64,000 nucleotides of DNA from Pseudomonas inefficax. Its GTDB lineage: Bacteria; Pseudomonadota; Gammaproteobacteria; Pseudomonadales; Pseudomonadaceae. Position numbers and translations under genes: made by a program. A model generated the notes under the pieces. The model saw nothing but the letters and a program-made list of their open reading frames with translations. It was not told the origin of the DNA and did not search any database. Below are positions 43,619 to 53,400 of the stretch, one piece after another (the first letter of the stretch is position 1; the number at the start of each line of letters is the position of its first letter). Where the stretch lies: contig NZ_OPYN01000179.1 of assembly GCF_900277125.1 (NCBI RefSeq), positions 90,900-154,899 of the forward strand. Direction: 5' to 3'.

Positions 43619-46442
43619 TGAGGGCCTCCTTGATACGGGCTGGGGTGATGGGGAGATCGCGCACGCGCTTGCCAATGGCATGCGCGACGGCATTGCCGAT
43701 GGCACCGACGACTGGGATCATCACCACCTCGGCGATGCCCTTGGACGGGTCGGTCGGTGACAGCGGCGGGAGGATTTCGCTGGTCTGCTGCCACACCGCC
43801 ACATCGCGAGCATGCGGCAGGCGGTAGCGGTTGAAGTTCCAGTCGCCCTCCCCGGGCCCGCCCTCGTACAGCGGCATTTCTTCGGTCAAGGCATGGCCGA
43901 TGCCCATGGCGATACCGCCTTCGAGCTGGCCCTTGACCAGTTCCGGCACCAGCACCCGGCCGCACTCGACCCAGCTGTGATGGTTGAGCACCTGCACTTC
44001 GTGAGTGCCCTTGTTCACCTTGACTTCGACAATGGTCGCCACCGGGCTGTAGTAGGTAACCATGGCGTTGTTCAGCTGGGTATCGGGGTAGGCGGCGTTC
44101 TGCCGGTCGAGCAGGTGGTAGCCGTGGCTGCTCATCTGCGCCTTCTTGGCATTCACCGCGCCATCGCCGTACTTCACCGCCACCGCGTCGAGCGGGAAGC
44201 GCTCGCGCACGCCGTCGATGACGAAGTCGGCCTCGGCCCAGCTCCAGCGGTTGAAACCGTGCACGCTGACGCCGGTGACCAGGCCCATGTCATGGGCCTT
44301 CTGGGCCAGCTGGGCGAACGGGATCGGTGACAGGCCGTTGCCGGTCAGCTCGCCGTTGACCCACACCGCATTCTCGCGCCGCACCACCAGCGGGTTGGCC
44401 TGGCCGCCGTAAGGGCCTTGGCTCCAGATGGCCATGGCCGCCGGCCACAGACCGTGATTGAACAGCACGCGTGCCGCTTCGCGGGTGGCATGGCTGAAGT
44501 AGAACGCCGAGTTGGTCGCCGACGATGGCGAAGCGAGCTTGCCGACCCAACGCGGGTTGCGCAGCGCGGCATCCTGCTCGGGCTGGCTGATCAGGTACGG
44601 GTTGCCGCTGGTGGTCAGCTGCAGCTCCGGCCATTCGGTGACCGCGGTCTTCACCTCGTCGGCAGAGCGACCGAGGAAATCGCTGACCACCAGGGCCTGG
44701 GAGGTGGACATGCCGGTTCCCAGCTCGGTGCCGATGTGACGCAGGCTGATGCGCCCGTCGCGGCTGAACTCGATGCTGGCCATCGGAGCTTCGGAGCCGG
44801 TGCCGAAGTCTTTCTGGCAGATGGCAAAGCCCACGCCATACCAGTGGTCCGGGTCCTTGGCATCCATCTGCTGCTTGCGCGCGTCGCGGTTGCGCCACCA
44901 GTCGTGCACGGCGGCCTTGTCGAGAATCTCGTACAGGCGCAGGGCGCCGGCCGGGACCGCACCCTGGGTGTTCTTCATGCCCGACTTCAGCGCGTTGGCA
45001 CGGCGCAGGTCGATGGCATCGACGCCCAGGCGCCCGGCGATTTCATCCACCATCATTTCGGTGGCGGCCATGGTCTGCAGGGTACCGTAGCCACGCATGG
45101 AGCCGGCCTCGACGCCCCGGGAATGATAGGCAGTGACCGAAAGGTCGTTCTGCGGCATGTAGTAGATCGACTGGGCCGCCGTGGCGCCCACCGCTGCCAC
45201 CGACGGGCTGTAGTTGATACGCCCGCCACCGTCGCAGCTCATGTCGGCGCGGAAGATCTTGAAGCTGTTGTCCTTCTTGTCCACCGCCAACTGGTAGCGG
45301 ATATCGAAGGCATGGCGCTTGATGCCGCTCTGGAACTGCTCGTAGCGGTCGTTGGCCAGGCGGATCGGTACACCGGCGCCATACAAGGCGGCCACGGCGG
45401 CGTAGAAGACGAAGATGTTGTTGTCTTTCGAGCCGTAGCCCACGGTATAGCCCGGGTGCATGTTCAGCGTGTTCAGGGCGAAGCGCGACGGCTTGATCAT
45501 GTGCACGCATTCCTGCGCCACTTCGAACGGGCACTGGGTCGCGACCACGAAATGCAGCGTACCGCTGGCCGGGTCGTACCAACCGTTGCCGTTGTCCGGC
45601 TCCAGTGCGGCCGGCTCGATGGACGGCGTCTTGTAGCGCTCGTCGAACACCAGCCAGTCCTCGGGCGGGTTGTCCAACTGCTCGGCCATCCGCTTGGCGT
45701 AGAACAGGCCCTGCTCGGTCAGGTCGCCATGCTGGTTGGGCTGCTTCGACCACACCGGCTTGCGGTTGAGGATGGTGGGGAACAGCATGGAATTCTTCAG
45801 GCTGGAGAATTCATCGTCGTCGAAAGGCGTGGCACCGCCCACGCGCACGAAGCGGAAGCTGCCGTAGGGGTCGCGCTGGTACAGCGGCGCCTGGGCCCCA
45901 TAGCGGATCGCCTGGTCGTTGAACTGCAGCTTGCGCTTGGCCTGGCGGAAGCGCTCGAAGTCGTGCCAGATCAGGATTGCCACCGGGTGGCCGATGAACA
46001 TCGGCACCTTGCCGGGCGGCAGCAGCGGGTCGGGCGAGTGGGCCTCGGGCCAGGCGATGCCGTCCCGTTCCAGGTCGGCAGCGGTGACGATGCGGTCCGG
46101 TTGCAGGTCGGCGCCAAGCAGGCTGAGGTCATGGCCGGCATAGATACGGTCGGCCTTGGTCGCCTTGAGCAGCAGCGCATGGCCCTGCTGCGCGGGCCAG
46201 CCGGGCATGTCCTTGGCACGGATGTCGCGGGCGAACACCTTGTCGCCGCACACCTTGGACAAGGCATCGTTACGAAAACGCGCCTTGCCATCATGGTTCA
46301 TCCACTTCTGCGGCGAGGTGGTGACGCGTTCTTCCATCAGCGCGGCGAACGCCTGGCTGCCGAGCGGCGCCATGGTCACGCCGACACCAGCTATCAGGCC
46401 GCCTTGCAGGAAGGCGCGCCTGGAAATATCACGGTTGGACAT
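43611..46442 (-). CDS. molybdopterin-binding large subunit of an aldehyde/isoquinoline-type dehydrogenase (IorB-like)
   Basis: A 943-residue catalytic subunit with a Tat signal (SNRDISRRAFLQGGLIAG) at the N-terminus. The xanthine-dehydrogenase-family Mo-pterin domain follows, with TQCPFEVAQECVHMI, RGVEAGSMRGYGTLQTM and, near the C-terminus, VKGQLEGGIAMGIGHALTEE where the active-site Glu is expected. The tail MIPVVGAIGNAVAHAIGKRV is typical of the IorB family. The start at 46442 puts the twin arginine near residue 8. It is first in the operon with the [2Fe-2S], cytochrome c, XdhC and MocA-like genes. The substrate cannot be inferred; aldehydes or N-heterocycles are possible. Confidence 0.88.
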   Translation of the reverse strand: MSNRDISRRAFLQGGLIAGVGVTMAPLGSQAFAALMEERVTTSPQKWMNHDGKARFRNDALSKVCGDKVFARDIRAKDMPGWPAQQGHALLLKATKADRIYAGHDLSLLGADLQPDRIVTAADLERDGIAWPEAHSPDPLLPPGKVPMFIGHPVAILIWHDFERFRQAKRKLQFNDQAIRYGAQAPLYQRDPYGSFRFVRVGGATPFDDDEFSSLKNSMLFPTILNRKPVWSKQPNQHGDLTEQGLFYAKRMAEQLDNPPEDWLVFDERYKTPSIEPAALEPDNGNGWYDPASGTLHFVVATQCPFEVAQECVHMIKPSRFALNTLNMHPGYTVGYGSKDNNIFVFYAAVAALYGAGVPIRLANDRYEQFQSGIKRHAFDIRYQLAVDKKDNSFKIFRADMSCDGGGRINYSPSVAAVGATAAQSIYYMPQNDLSVTAYHSRGVEAGSMRGYGTLQTMAATEMMVDEIAGRLGVDAIDLRRANALKSGMKNTQGAVPAGALRLYEILDKAAVHDWWRNRDARKQQMDAKDPDHWYGVGFAICQKDFGTGSEAPMASIEFSRDGRISLRHIGTELGTGMSTSQALVVSDFLGRSADEVKTAVTEWPELQLTTSGNPYLISQPEQDAALRNPRWVGKLASPSSATNSAFYFSHATREAARVLFNHGLWPAAMAIWSQGPYGGQANPLVVRRENAVWVNGELTGNGLSPIPFAQLAQKAHDMGLVTGVSVHGFNRWSWAEADFVIDGVRERFPLDAVAVKYGDGAVNAKKAQMSSHGYHLLDRQNAAYPDTQLNNAMVTYYSPVATIVEVKVNKGTHEVQVLNHHSWVECGRVLVPELVKGQLEGGIAMGIGHALTEEMPLYEGGPGEGDWNFNRYRLPHARDVAVWQQTSEILPPLSPTDPSKGIAEVVMIPVVGAIGNAVAHAIGKRVRDLPITPARIKEALNG

Positions 46443-46564
46443 GCTTGATCCTCTGGGCAGCAGGGGGTCTGCCCTTTTTTTGATTCTGGTACTAGCTCGC
46501 AAAAAGCTGACCTGTGCGTCAACTTTACAGCAATTGTGGTGTCGCAGGCAAAGTCAAGCAGACA

Positions 46565-46580
46565 ATATGTCGCGACATAT
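46565..46580. promoter_or_regulatory. 16-bp perfect palindrome, candidate operator of the Mo-dehydrogenase operon
   Basis: ATATGTCGCGACATAT is a perfect two-fold palindrome in the 326-base divergent region between the Mo-dehydrogenase operon (start 46442) and dsbD (start 46769). Its form suits a dimeric TetR- or GntR-type regulator, but no such regulator gene is adjacent. Beyond this and the dsbD operator I see no gene in the region. Confidence 0.5.
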
Positions 46581-46704
46581 ATGGGATGTGGGGCGGAATT
46601 CGCGCTGTGGCTGGTAGGAGTTCGTCGGGGGATCTCCCAGACGCAGACAATCCCAAGGCATACACCTCCAAGCCCTGATGCCCCCCCTTGACCAAAAACC
46701 AGAG

Positions 46705-46730
46705 TTAACCTTGGGTTAATCGACCCAAGC
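46705..46730 (+). promoter_or_regulatory. candidate response-regulator operator (copy 2) for dsbDEG
   Basis: TTAACC (46705-46710), 5 bases, TTAATC (46716-46721), two bases and CCCAAG (46724-46729). It has the same arrangement as the site before the response-regulator gene, ending 38 bases before the dsbD ATG. An inverted TTGGGT/ACCCAA pair also spans it. Confidence 0.6.
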
Positions 46731-46768
46731 CAGCATGACCCCTTTCAACGTACTGCCAAGGCGAAGAC

Positions 46769-48484
46769 ATGCGCGTCCTCCTGCTCTTCCTGACACTGCT
46801 GCTGGCCGGCCCATCGCAGGCCAACCCGTTCGATGTCAAACCGGACTTCCTGCCGGTCAACCAGGCCTTCGTGCTTACTCACGACCGCCAGGCCGATGGC
46901 CAGATGCGCCTGTTCTTCCAGATCCAGCCTGGCTACTACCTGTACCAGAAGCGCCTGAAGTTCGACGGCCTGCCTGCCGCGCAGCACCCGCAACTGCCAG
47001 CTGCCCTCAACCACCACGACGAGTTCTTCGGCGACAGTGCGGTTTACCGCGACCAACTCGAACTGCTACTCCCGGCCGATGCCCAGGGCCAGCTGCGCCT
47101 GGGCTGGCAGGGCTGTGCCGACGCCGGCCTGTGCTACCCGCCGCAAACCACGCTGATCGACCTGGGCGGCAGTGTGGCGCCGGCGGCCGAACAAGCCAGT
47201 GACCAGGCCCTGGCCAGCGATCTGCAAAAAGGGCACCTGGCCTGGAGCCTGCTGGCGTTCTTCGGCCTGGGCCTGTTGCTGGCTTTTACCCCCTGCTCGC
47301 TGCCGATGCTGCCGATCCTCGCCGGGCTGGTACTGGGCAATGGCGCCAGTGCCCGGCGCGGCTGGATATTGGCCGGGGTATATGTACTGAGCATGGCCCT
47401 GGTGTATGCCGCCCTGGGCGTGGTCGCCGCGCTGCTGGGTGCCAGCCTGCAGGCCTGGCTGCAGCAACCCTGGCTGCTGGGCAGCCTGGCGGGGCTGTTC
47501 GTACTGCTGGCCCTGCCGATGTTCGGTGCCTTCGAGCTGCAATTGCCCGCCGCCTTGCGCGATCGCCTCGACCGTGCCGGGCAAGGCACCCGTGGCGGCA
47601 ACCTGTATGGCGCCGCGCTGCTGGGCGCGCTGTCCGGCCTGCTGATGGGGCCGTGCATGACCGCGCCGTTGGCCGGCGCGCTGCTGTACATCGCCCAGAG
47701 CGGCGACGTGCTGCAGGGGGCGCTGGTGCTGTTCAGCCTCGGCCTGGGCATGGGCGTGCCGCTGCTGTTGCTGGTGACCCTGGGCAACCGCTACTTGCCG
47801 CGCCCGGGCGCCTGGATGAACCGGGTCAAGGGCGTATTTGGCTTCGTGTTCCTAGGCATGGCGCTGTACACCGTGCGCGGCCTGCTGCCCGCAGCGCTGC
47901 TGCTCGCCCTGAGCGGCGCCTTGCTGATCGCCCTGGCCTGGGCGGCCTGGCCGGCCTTGCAGCGGTTGCCGGCGTTACGCGCAGTGCCGCTGCTGGGTGC
48001 CCTGTGGGGCGGCCTGCTACTGGTGGGGGCAGCGGCCGGTGGCGACGACCTCTGGCAGCCGCTGCGCCCATTCGCCGCTGGCGGTGCTGCGCCAACTACC
48101 GGCCAGCAGGCCGAGGACGCCTTTGTCACTGTCAGCCGCCCGGAAGACCTGCAACGCGAACTGGATGCGGCCAAGGCCCGTGGCCAGTGGGTGATGCTCG
48201 ACTACTATGCCGACTGGTGCGTGTCGTGCAAGGTCATGGAAAAACAAGTGTTCGCTCGCAGCGACGTGCAGGCCGGCCTGGCCGGCGTGCACCTGCTGCG
48301 CCTGGACGTGACCGCCGACACCCCGGCCAGCCAGGCCTTGCTGCAGCGCTATCAGGTACCCGGCCCGCCCAGCATCATCTGGATCGGCCCGGAAGGCGAC
48401 GAACGCCGCGCGCGGCGCATCACCGGTGAAGTGGATGCGGCCGCCTTCCTGCAACACTGGACCCAGACCAGGAGCCAAGGCTGA
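46769..48484 (+). CDS. dsbD: thiol:disulfide interchange protein (cytochrome c-type biogenesis reductase)
   Basis: A 571-residue membrane reductase that carries electrons from cytoplasmic thioredoxin to periplasmic DsbC/DsbG-type isomerases and DsbE. The order is signal peptide, N-terminal alpha domain with Cys pair in GCADAGLCYPPQ, eight-span beta domain with Cys in TPCSLPMLPILAG and GPCMTAPLAGALL, and C-terminal gamma thioredoxin domain with DWCVSCKVME. It is the first gene of a three-gene operon with DsbE- and DsbG-like genes. It is probably a second, stress-linked DsbD paralogue, as in P. aeruginosa PA2478. Confidence 0.93.
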   Translation: MRVLLLFLTLLLAGPSQANPFDVKPDFLPVNQAFVLTHDRQADGQMRLFFQIQPGYYLYQKRLKFDGLPAAQHPQLPAALNHHDEFFGDSAVYRDQLELLLPADAQGQLRLGWQGCADAGLCYPPQTTLIDLGGSVAPAAEQASDQALASDLQKGHLAWSLLAFFGLGLLLAFTPCSLPMLPILAGLVLGNGASARRGWILAGVYVLSMALVYAALGVVAALLGASLQAWLQQPWLLGSLAGLFVLLALPMFGAFELQLPAALRDRLDRAGQGTRGGNLYGAALLGALSGLLMGPCMTAPLAGALLYIAQSGDVLQGALVLFSLGLGMGVPLLLLVTLGNRYLPRPGAWMNRVKGVFGFVFLGMALYTVRGLLPAALLLALSGALLIALAWAAWPALQRLPALRAVPLLGALWGGLLLVGAAAGGDDLWQPLRPFAAGGAAPTTGQQAEDAFVTVSRPEDLQRELDAAKARGQWVMLDYYADWCVSCKVMEKQVFARSDVQAGLAGVHLLRLDVTADTPASQALLQRYQVPGPPSIIWIGPEGDERRARRITGEVDAAAFLQHWTQTRSQG

Positions 48485-49320
48485 TGCTGACCGTAACCCT
48501 CGGGCCACTGACCATGGCCCTGAACCACCTGCTGATGCTCACCGCCCTGGTGATCGCCAGCATGGTCGGCTGGTGGGTCGCCCGGCGTGGCGGCGAGAGC
48601 CCGGAATCGGCACTGTTCAACCTGTTCCTGATCGGCCTGCTGTGCGCACGCGCCGGCTTCGTGCTGGCCTATTGGCCGATGTACCAGGACGACCCGCTGC
48701 AGGTCATCGACATCCGTGATGGTGGTTTCCTGTTCTGGTCGGGCCTTGCCGGCATCGTGCTCGGCGCGTTGTGGCAGGGCTGGCGCCATCCGGGGCTGCG
48801 CCGACCGCTGGGCTGGGCGCTGTTCAGCGGCGCGCTGTTCTGGGGCCTGGCCAGCCTCGGTGGTCACCTGTACAGCAAGGGCACCGAACTACCCGATTTG
48901 AGCCTGCGCAAGGCCAACGGCCAATCCGTGGCGTTGCACAGCTACCGCGGCAAACCGCTGGTCATCAACATCTGGGCCACCTGGTGCCCACCCTGCCGAC
49001 GCGAAATGCCGGTGCTGCAACAGGCGCAAAGCGCCTACCCGCATGTGACCTTCCTGTTCGTCAACCAGGGCGAGACCCCGGAAAACGTCAGCACCTTCCT
49101 CGCCACCACCGGCCTGAGCCTGACCCACGTGCTGTTCGACGGCACCGGCCTGCTGGCCCAGCGCGTCGGCTCCATGGCCCTGCCTACCACCCTGTTCTAC
49201 GACGCCGACGGGCGCCTGGTCGGCAGCCATCTGGGCGAGCTGTCCAAGGCCAGCCTGCGCCACGCCCTGGAGCCTTTCGACCGGGCCACCGCGCCCGCCC
49301 CTGCCGCACAAGGAAACTGA
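48484..49320 (+). CDS. membrane-anchored TlpA/DsbE-like thioredoxin-fold reductase
   Basis: A 278-residue protein with two parts. Residues 1-130 form four or five membrane spans (MLTALVIASMVGWWVA, LFLIGLLCARAGFVLAYW, WALFSGALFWGLASLGG) resembling part of a prolipoprotein diacylglyceryl transferase-type membrane region. Residues 135-278 are a TlpA/ResA thioredoxin domain with the active site WATWCPPCRREMPV and cis-Pro region GSMALPTTLFYDADG. It is commonly labelled dsbE in dsbDEG operons. The start codon overlaps the dsbD stop (TGATG). It presumably receives electrons from DsbD. Confidence 0.88.
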   Translation: MLTVTLGPLTMALNHLLMLTALVIASMVGWWVARRGGESPESALFNLFLIGLLCARAGFVLAYWPMYQDDPLQVIDIRDGGFLFWSGLAGIVLGALWQGWRHPGLRRPLGWALFSGALFWGLASLGGHLYSKGTELPDLSLRKANGQSVALHSYRGKPLVINIWATWCPPCRREMPVLQQAQSAYPHVTFLFVNQGETPENVSTFLATTGLSLTHVLFDGTGLLAQRVGSMALPTTLFYDADGRLVGSHLGELSKASLRHALEPFDRATAPAPAAQGN

Positions 49321-49321
49321 C

Positions 49322-50080
49322 ATGCGACTGACTGCACTGCTGCCCCTGTCCCTGGCCCTGCTGGCTAGCCCCACCCTACAGGCCGAAGAGCTGCCCAAGG
49401 CGATTCAACAACTGCAAGCCAAGGGCGCCGTGATCAAAGGCAGCTTCGACGCCCCCAACGGTCTGCGCGGGTATGCCGCCGAGTATCAGAATAACGGCCT
49501 GGCGCTTTACCTCACCCCTGACGGCAAGCACGTACTGGTCGGCAGCCTGTTCGACGAACAGGGCAAGGACCTCAGTGCCGAGCCGCTGAAAAAGCTGGTG
49601 TATGCGCCGATGAGCAAGGAAATCTGGGCCAAGATGGAAAAAACCGCCTGGATCGCCGACGGCAAGGACGATGCACCACGCAAGGTGTACCTGTTCAGCG
49701 ACCCCAACTGCCCGTACTGCAACATGTTCTGGGAACAGGCGCGCCCGTGGGTGGAGTCGGGCAAGGTGCAGTTGCGCCATATCATGGTCGGCATCATCCG
49801 CGAGGACAGCCCAGGCAAGTCGGCGGCGCTGCTGGCGGCAAAAGACCCGGCCAAGGCACTGCAGGAACATGAAAAGGCCGGTAAGGCCAGCACACTGAAA
49901 CCATTGGCACAGGTGCCAGAGGCGGTGCAGCAGAAGCTCGCAGCGAACATGGCGCTGATGGAAGAGATGGGCTTGCAGGCGACCCCGGCGATCTTCTATC
50001 AGGATGACCAGGGCAACCTGCAGAGCCAGCAAGGCGCGCCGCGGCCGGAGTTGCTTGGGAAGATTCTCGGCAAGCGTTGA
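49322..50080 (+). CDS. dsbG: periplasmic thiol:disulfide isomerase/chaperone
   Basis: A 252-residue DsbC/DsbG-family protein with signal peptide (LTALLPLSLALLASPTLQA), an N-terminal dimerisation domain (residues about 20-90), a linker, and a thioredoxin domain with CPYC (FSDPNCPYCNMF) and cis-Pro in QATPAIFYQDD. DsbG isomerises or protects periplasmic thiols, and needs DsbD-type reduction. It is the third gene of the operon, 1 base after the DsbE-like stop. A REP element follows the stop within 12 bases. Confidence 0.93.
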   Translation: MRLTALLPLSLALLASPTLQAEELPKAIQQLQAKGAVIKGSFDAPNGLRGYAAEYQNNGLALYLTPDGKHVLVGSLFDEQGKDLSAEPLKKLVYAPMSKEIWAKMEKTAWIADGKDDAPRKVYLFSDPNCPYCNMFWEQARPWVESGKVQLRHIMVGIIREDSPGKSAALLAAKDPAKALQEHEKAGKASTLKPLAQVPEAVQQKLAANMALMEEMGLQATPAIFYQDDQGNLQSQQGAPRPELLGKILGKR

Positions 50081-50090
50081 AAGTTACGGT

Positions 50091-50132
50091 GCCTGCACCG
50101 GCCTCTTCGCGGGCATGCCCGCTCCCACAGGT
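50091..50132. repeat. single REP element
   Basis: One REP copy with its own inner stem (CCGGCCTCTTCGCGGGCA at the head, GCCCGCTCCCACAGG at the tail), directly after dsbG. It precedes REPIN 11. Confidence 0.7.
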
Positions 50133-50163
50133 GCAGCGCCAAACTCGAGAACAACGCCGTCTC

Positions 50164-50278
50164 TGTAGGAGCGGCCTTGTGTCGCGATGGGGCGCGAAGC
50201 GGCCCCAGGGTTTCAGCTTCGCAGCAAAGATAGCCGGGGCCGCTGCGCGGCCCATCGCGACACAAGGCCGCTCCTACA
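50164..50278. repeat. REPIN 11
   Basis: Inverted REP pair (TGTAGGAGCGGCCTTGTGTC head). With the single REP it occupies about half of the 352-base gap 50081-50432; the remaining part shows no gene or terminator. Confidence 0.85.
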
Positions 50279-50432
50279 AGGGCCAGTGCTGGCTTGAGGA
50301 GATATCCAAGACAGTTGCTACCACATTGTCAGCACCGACTTCCAGGCATGCACAGGACCAGTAGGAGCAATGAGGCAACCTGATGGGGCAAGAATCTCCC
50401 ACCAGGGACGGCGCAGACCTCAACTGCTCAGG

Positions 50433-53400
50433 TCACAACCCCTCCAGCTCAGCCATCAGGTCACTGAGCCGGTCTACCTTGGCGTCATCCAGCACACTGC
50501 CCTGCAGCCCCCGCACATACACCGCCAGCTCCTCCACCGTGCTGCACTCGAACATCGCCCGCAGCGGCACGTTCAACTGCAGCTGCTTCTGCACCCGCGA
50601 GGCGATCTGCGTGGCCAGCAGCGAATGCCCGCCCAGCTCGAAGAAGTTGTCGTGCACCCCCACTCGTTCGGCCTTGAGCACATCGGCCCATACACCGGCG
50701 AGTACTTCCTCGAGCTCGTTGCGCGGCGCCTGGTAGGCCTGGCTGTGCTGGTTACCGATGTCGATGGCCGGCAGGGCCTTGCGGTCAAGCTTGCCGTTCG
50801 CGTTGTGCGGCAGGTTGTCGAACCAGCCCCAGTGCAGTGGCACCATGTACTCCGGCAACTCGGCACGCAGGCGCTGCTTGAGCTGTTCCAGCAACGCAGC
50901 GTCGGCTGCAACGCCCTGATGCGCCACCAGGTAACCCACCAGGTGCTTGCCATTGGCGCCCTCCTGCACGCCAACGGCAGCGTCGCGGATCTCGACCTGC
51001 TCGTGCAGGCGGGCTTCGATCTCGCCCAGTTCGATACGGTAGCCGCGGATCTTCACCTGATGGTCGATGCGCCCGACATACTCCAGCACCCCGTCCGGGC
51101 GCTGCCGCGCCAGGTCGCCGGTGCGGTACAGGCGTTCACCCGGAGCACCATGAGGGTGAGGGATGAACGCCAGCGCCGTACGCACCGGGTCGCCGACATA
51201 GCCCCGGCCCACACCGGTGCCGGCCACGCACAGCTCACCTGTCGCACCTAGCGGCACCAGCGCCTGGTCCTCGCCAAACAGGTACAGCCGGTTGTTGTCG
51301 GTCGGCGTGCCGATCGGCAGGTAGCTGCCACGGGTCGAGGCGGCATCGACGCGGAAGAACGCCACGTCATCGGAGCACTCCGCCGGGCCATAGGCGTTGA
51401 CCAGGCCGATCTGGGGGTAGCGCTGCAGCCACTGCGCCGCCAGCTCCGGTGGCATGGCTTCGCCGGTCGGCAGCATCCAGCGCAGGCCATCAAGGGCCTG
51501 GTGGTCGTTGGCCAGCATGCCCTGGATCAGCGACGGCACGCTTTCCAGCACGCTGATGCCGGTGGCCTGCACATGCGCCAGCAGGGCCTGCGGGTCATGG
51601 GCAATGGCGTTCGGCACGATCTCCACCCTGGCGCCGAACAGTGGCGCGGCAAGGAACTGCCACACCGAAATGTCGAAGCTCTGCGAGGCCGTCTGAGCGA
51701 TCACGTCCTGCTCGCCAAGCGCCAGGTACGGCACCTTGCTCAACTGGTTGTTGAGCATGCCGCGCTGCTCGACCATCACCCCCTTCGGCAAGCCGGTGGA
51801 GCCTGAGGTGTAGATCACATAGGCGAGGTTCTCCGGCCCGCTGTGAATGCCGGGGTTGTGGCTGGCCACCGGGCTGGCCTGGATGTCTTCCCAGACCAGC
51901 AACTGCGGCCGCGTCGTCAGCTCCAGCTCATCCAGCAACAGCCGCCCTTGTTCGGCACAGGCCGCGCTGCACACCAGCACGGGTGTACGGCTGAGCTGGA
52001 TGATGCTTTGCAGGCGCGCCGCCGGCAGGCCCGGGTCCAGTGGCAGGTAGCCGGCGCCGGCCTTGAAGCTGCCGACGATCATGCCCAGCAGCGGCAACCC
52101 GCGTTCGGCCAGCAGTGCCACCGGCTGGTCCACGTTCACACCCGCCGCGATCAAGGCATGGCCCAGGCGGTTGGCCGCCAGGTTCAGGCCGGCATAGTCG
52201 TAGGCGGCGTCCAGGCAGCGGGCCACGGTACGTTGCGGATGTGCGGCCACCTGCGCCTCGAACTGCGCAATGTAGCTCTGCTCCAGCGGATAGGCGCGTG
52301 CGGTACGGTTGCAGTCCTCCAGCAGGAAGCGCTGCTCTTCAGCACCCAGCAACGGCAGTGCGCTCATCTCCCCTTCAAAGCCTTGCACCAGCGCCAGCAG
52401 CAGGCGCTTGAACTCGGCCAGCAGGCGCTCGACGGTCGGGTAGTCGAAGTACCTCTGGTCGAACGACAGGTGCAGGCCAAGGTCATCGCCCGGGTAGCAC
52501 ACTGCTGTAAGCGGGAAGTTGGTGTGGGTACGCCCCGAGTCGGAGCTGGCATTCAGGTGCTGGGCGTGGTCGAGCACGGCAGTTTCCACCGGCGCGTTCT
52601 CGAACACGAACAGGCTGTCGAACAGTGGCTGGCCCTTGGGCAGCTCGCTGCATTCCTGGATCGCCACCAGCGGCAGGTATTCGTACTCGCGCAGCTCCAT
52701 GTTGCGTTCCAGAAGGCCTTGCAGCCACTGGCGCACACTGCAGCGCTCACCCGCCACCGGCAATTGCACGCGCAGGGCGACGCTGTTGATGAACAGGCCG
52801 ACGGTACGCTGCATCTGCGGCATGCTTACCGGGCGCCCGGCCACGGTCACGCCAAAGGCCACGTCGCGGTCGCCACTGTAGCGCGCCAGCACCAGTGCCC
52901 AAGCCGCCTGGGCGAAGGTGTTGACGGTGAGCTGGTGGGCCTGGGCCAGCTCGCGCAGGCGCACGCCATCGCTCACCGCCAGGCGGGTGTAACAGTCGCC
53001 GACGATCATGCCGCTACCGGCATGGTCATGGCGCAGCGGGCGGTCGCTGGGGATGGTGGTGGCGCGTTCGAAGCCGGCCAGGTTGGCCTGCCACCAGGCT
53101 CGCGCATCGTCCAGGCCCTGGCGTTGCAGCCAGCCGATGTAGTCGCGGTAGCGCGGTGGCACCGGCAAGCGGACCTGGCGCCCCTCGCCGAGGGCCTGGT
53201 AGATCTCGAAGAAGTCGTTCATCAACAGCGAGCGGCACCAGGCATCGATGAGGATGTGGTGGTTGCTCATCATGAACCAGTAGCGCTCGTCGGCCACACG
53301 CACCAGGCGCAAGTGGAACGGCGCCTCGCTGAGCAGGGCGAAACCAGCCTCACGTTCCTGCTTGTGCAGGGTTTGCAGGCGCTGCTCCTGGGCGTCATCG

